Shown: piece by piece, positions 63,917 to 64,000 of the stretch | How the letters are laid out: every line of letters starts with the position of its first letter | Numbering within the stretch: position 1 is the stretch's first letter | NCBI RefSeq assembly: GCF_048418805.1 | Contig: NC_132788.1 | Location: forward strand, 107,582,194 to 107,646,193 | DNA length: 64,000 bases | Direction of reading: 5' to 3' | DNA from: Vulpes vulpes | Lineage: Eukaryota > Chordata > Mammalia > Carnivora > Canidae | The notes under the pieces: generated by a model | Told to the model about the DNA's origin: nothing | Databases searched by the model: none | The model's input: only the letters and a program-made list of their open reading frames with translations | Program-made: the position numbers and the translations under genes

Positions 63917-64000
63917 GTACTCGGCAGTCTGCAGCCCCCAGGGCAGGGCAGGGTGTCCCAGAGCCCCCAGGTGGTTGGTGGGTACACCATGTCCCCCGAG

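Overview
The window is mammalian nuclear DNA from a carnivore, almost certainly a canid and most likely dog. About 30 insertions are tRNA-derived Can-SINE/SINEC elements, with a head like GGGATCCCTGGGTGGC, internal tRNA-like boxes, a CT-rich stretch and an (AATAAA)n/A tail, many with intact target-site duplications. Spliced vertebrate genes can also be read exon by exon. Gene order (GNA11 on minus, then TLE5/AES and TLE2 on plus) matches human 19p13.3 read in the opposite direction.

Layout. 1-1900: first coding exon of GNA11 (minus strand), the start of its intron 1 and its CpG-island promoter. 1.9-24.6 kb: intergenic DNA rich in repeats (SINEC, L1 3' ends, L2, MIR, MER20-like, one MaLR-type LTR, one U6 snRNA pseudogene, a long polypurine tract). 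24.66-26.4 kb: CpG-island promoter of TLE5. 25.45-33.4 kb: complete TLE5 gene (7 coding exons, 197 aa). 33.4-46.1 kb: intergenic DNA containing two CpG-rich blocks with no recognisable coding exon (36.0-36.65 kb and 42.0-43.25 kb). The second has a marked cluster of promoter motifs. 46.1-64.0 kb: TLE2, coding exons 1-19 of an expected 20 (708 codons readable; the last exon lies beyond the window).

Function. TLE2 is a full-length Groucho/TLE transcriptional corepressor (Q, GP, CcN, SP and WD40 regions). TLE5 is the short Groucho relative that keeps only the Q and GP regions and modulates full-length TLE proteins through the shared Q-domain oligomer. The two genes lie head to tail. Their coding exons 2-6 have identical lengths (98, 64, 45, 63, 75 nt), a clear sign of ancient tandem duplication. 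GNA11 encodes the G-alpha-11 subunit and is divergently oriented from TLE5.

I found no sign of an undescribed protein-coding system. The most interesting signals are regulatory or structural: an unassigned CpG-island promoter candidate at 42.0-43.25 kb (four inverted CCAAT boxes, a consensus CRE and a ZNF143/THAP11-like site), inverted repeats and paired 10-bp arrays around the GNA11 promoter, a ~101-bp Sp1-box minisatellite in TLE2 intron 15, tandem NAG acceptors at the same exon of both TLE paralogs, and several nested SINE insertions. Repeat families were assigned from remembered consensus features, not from a search.
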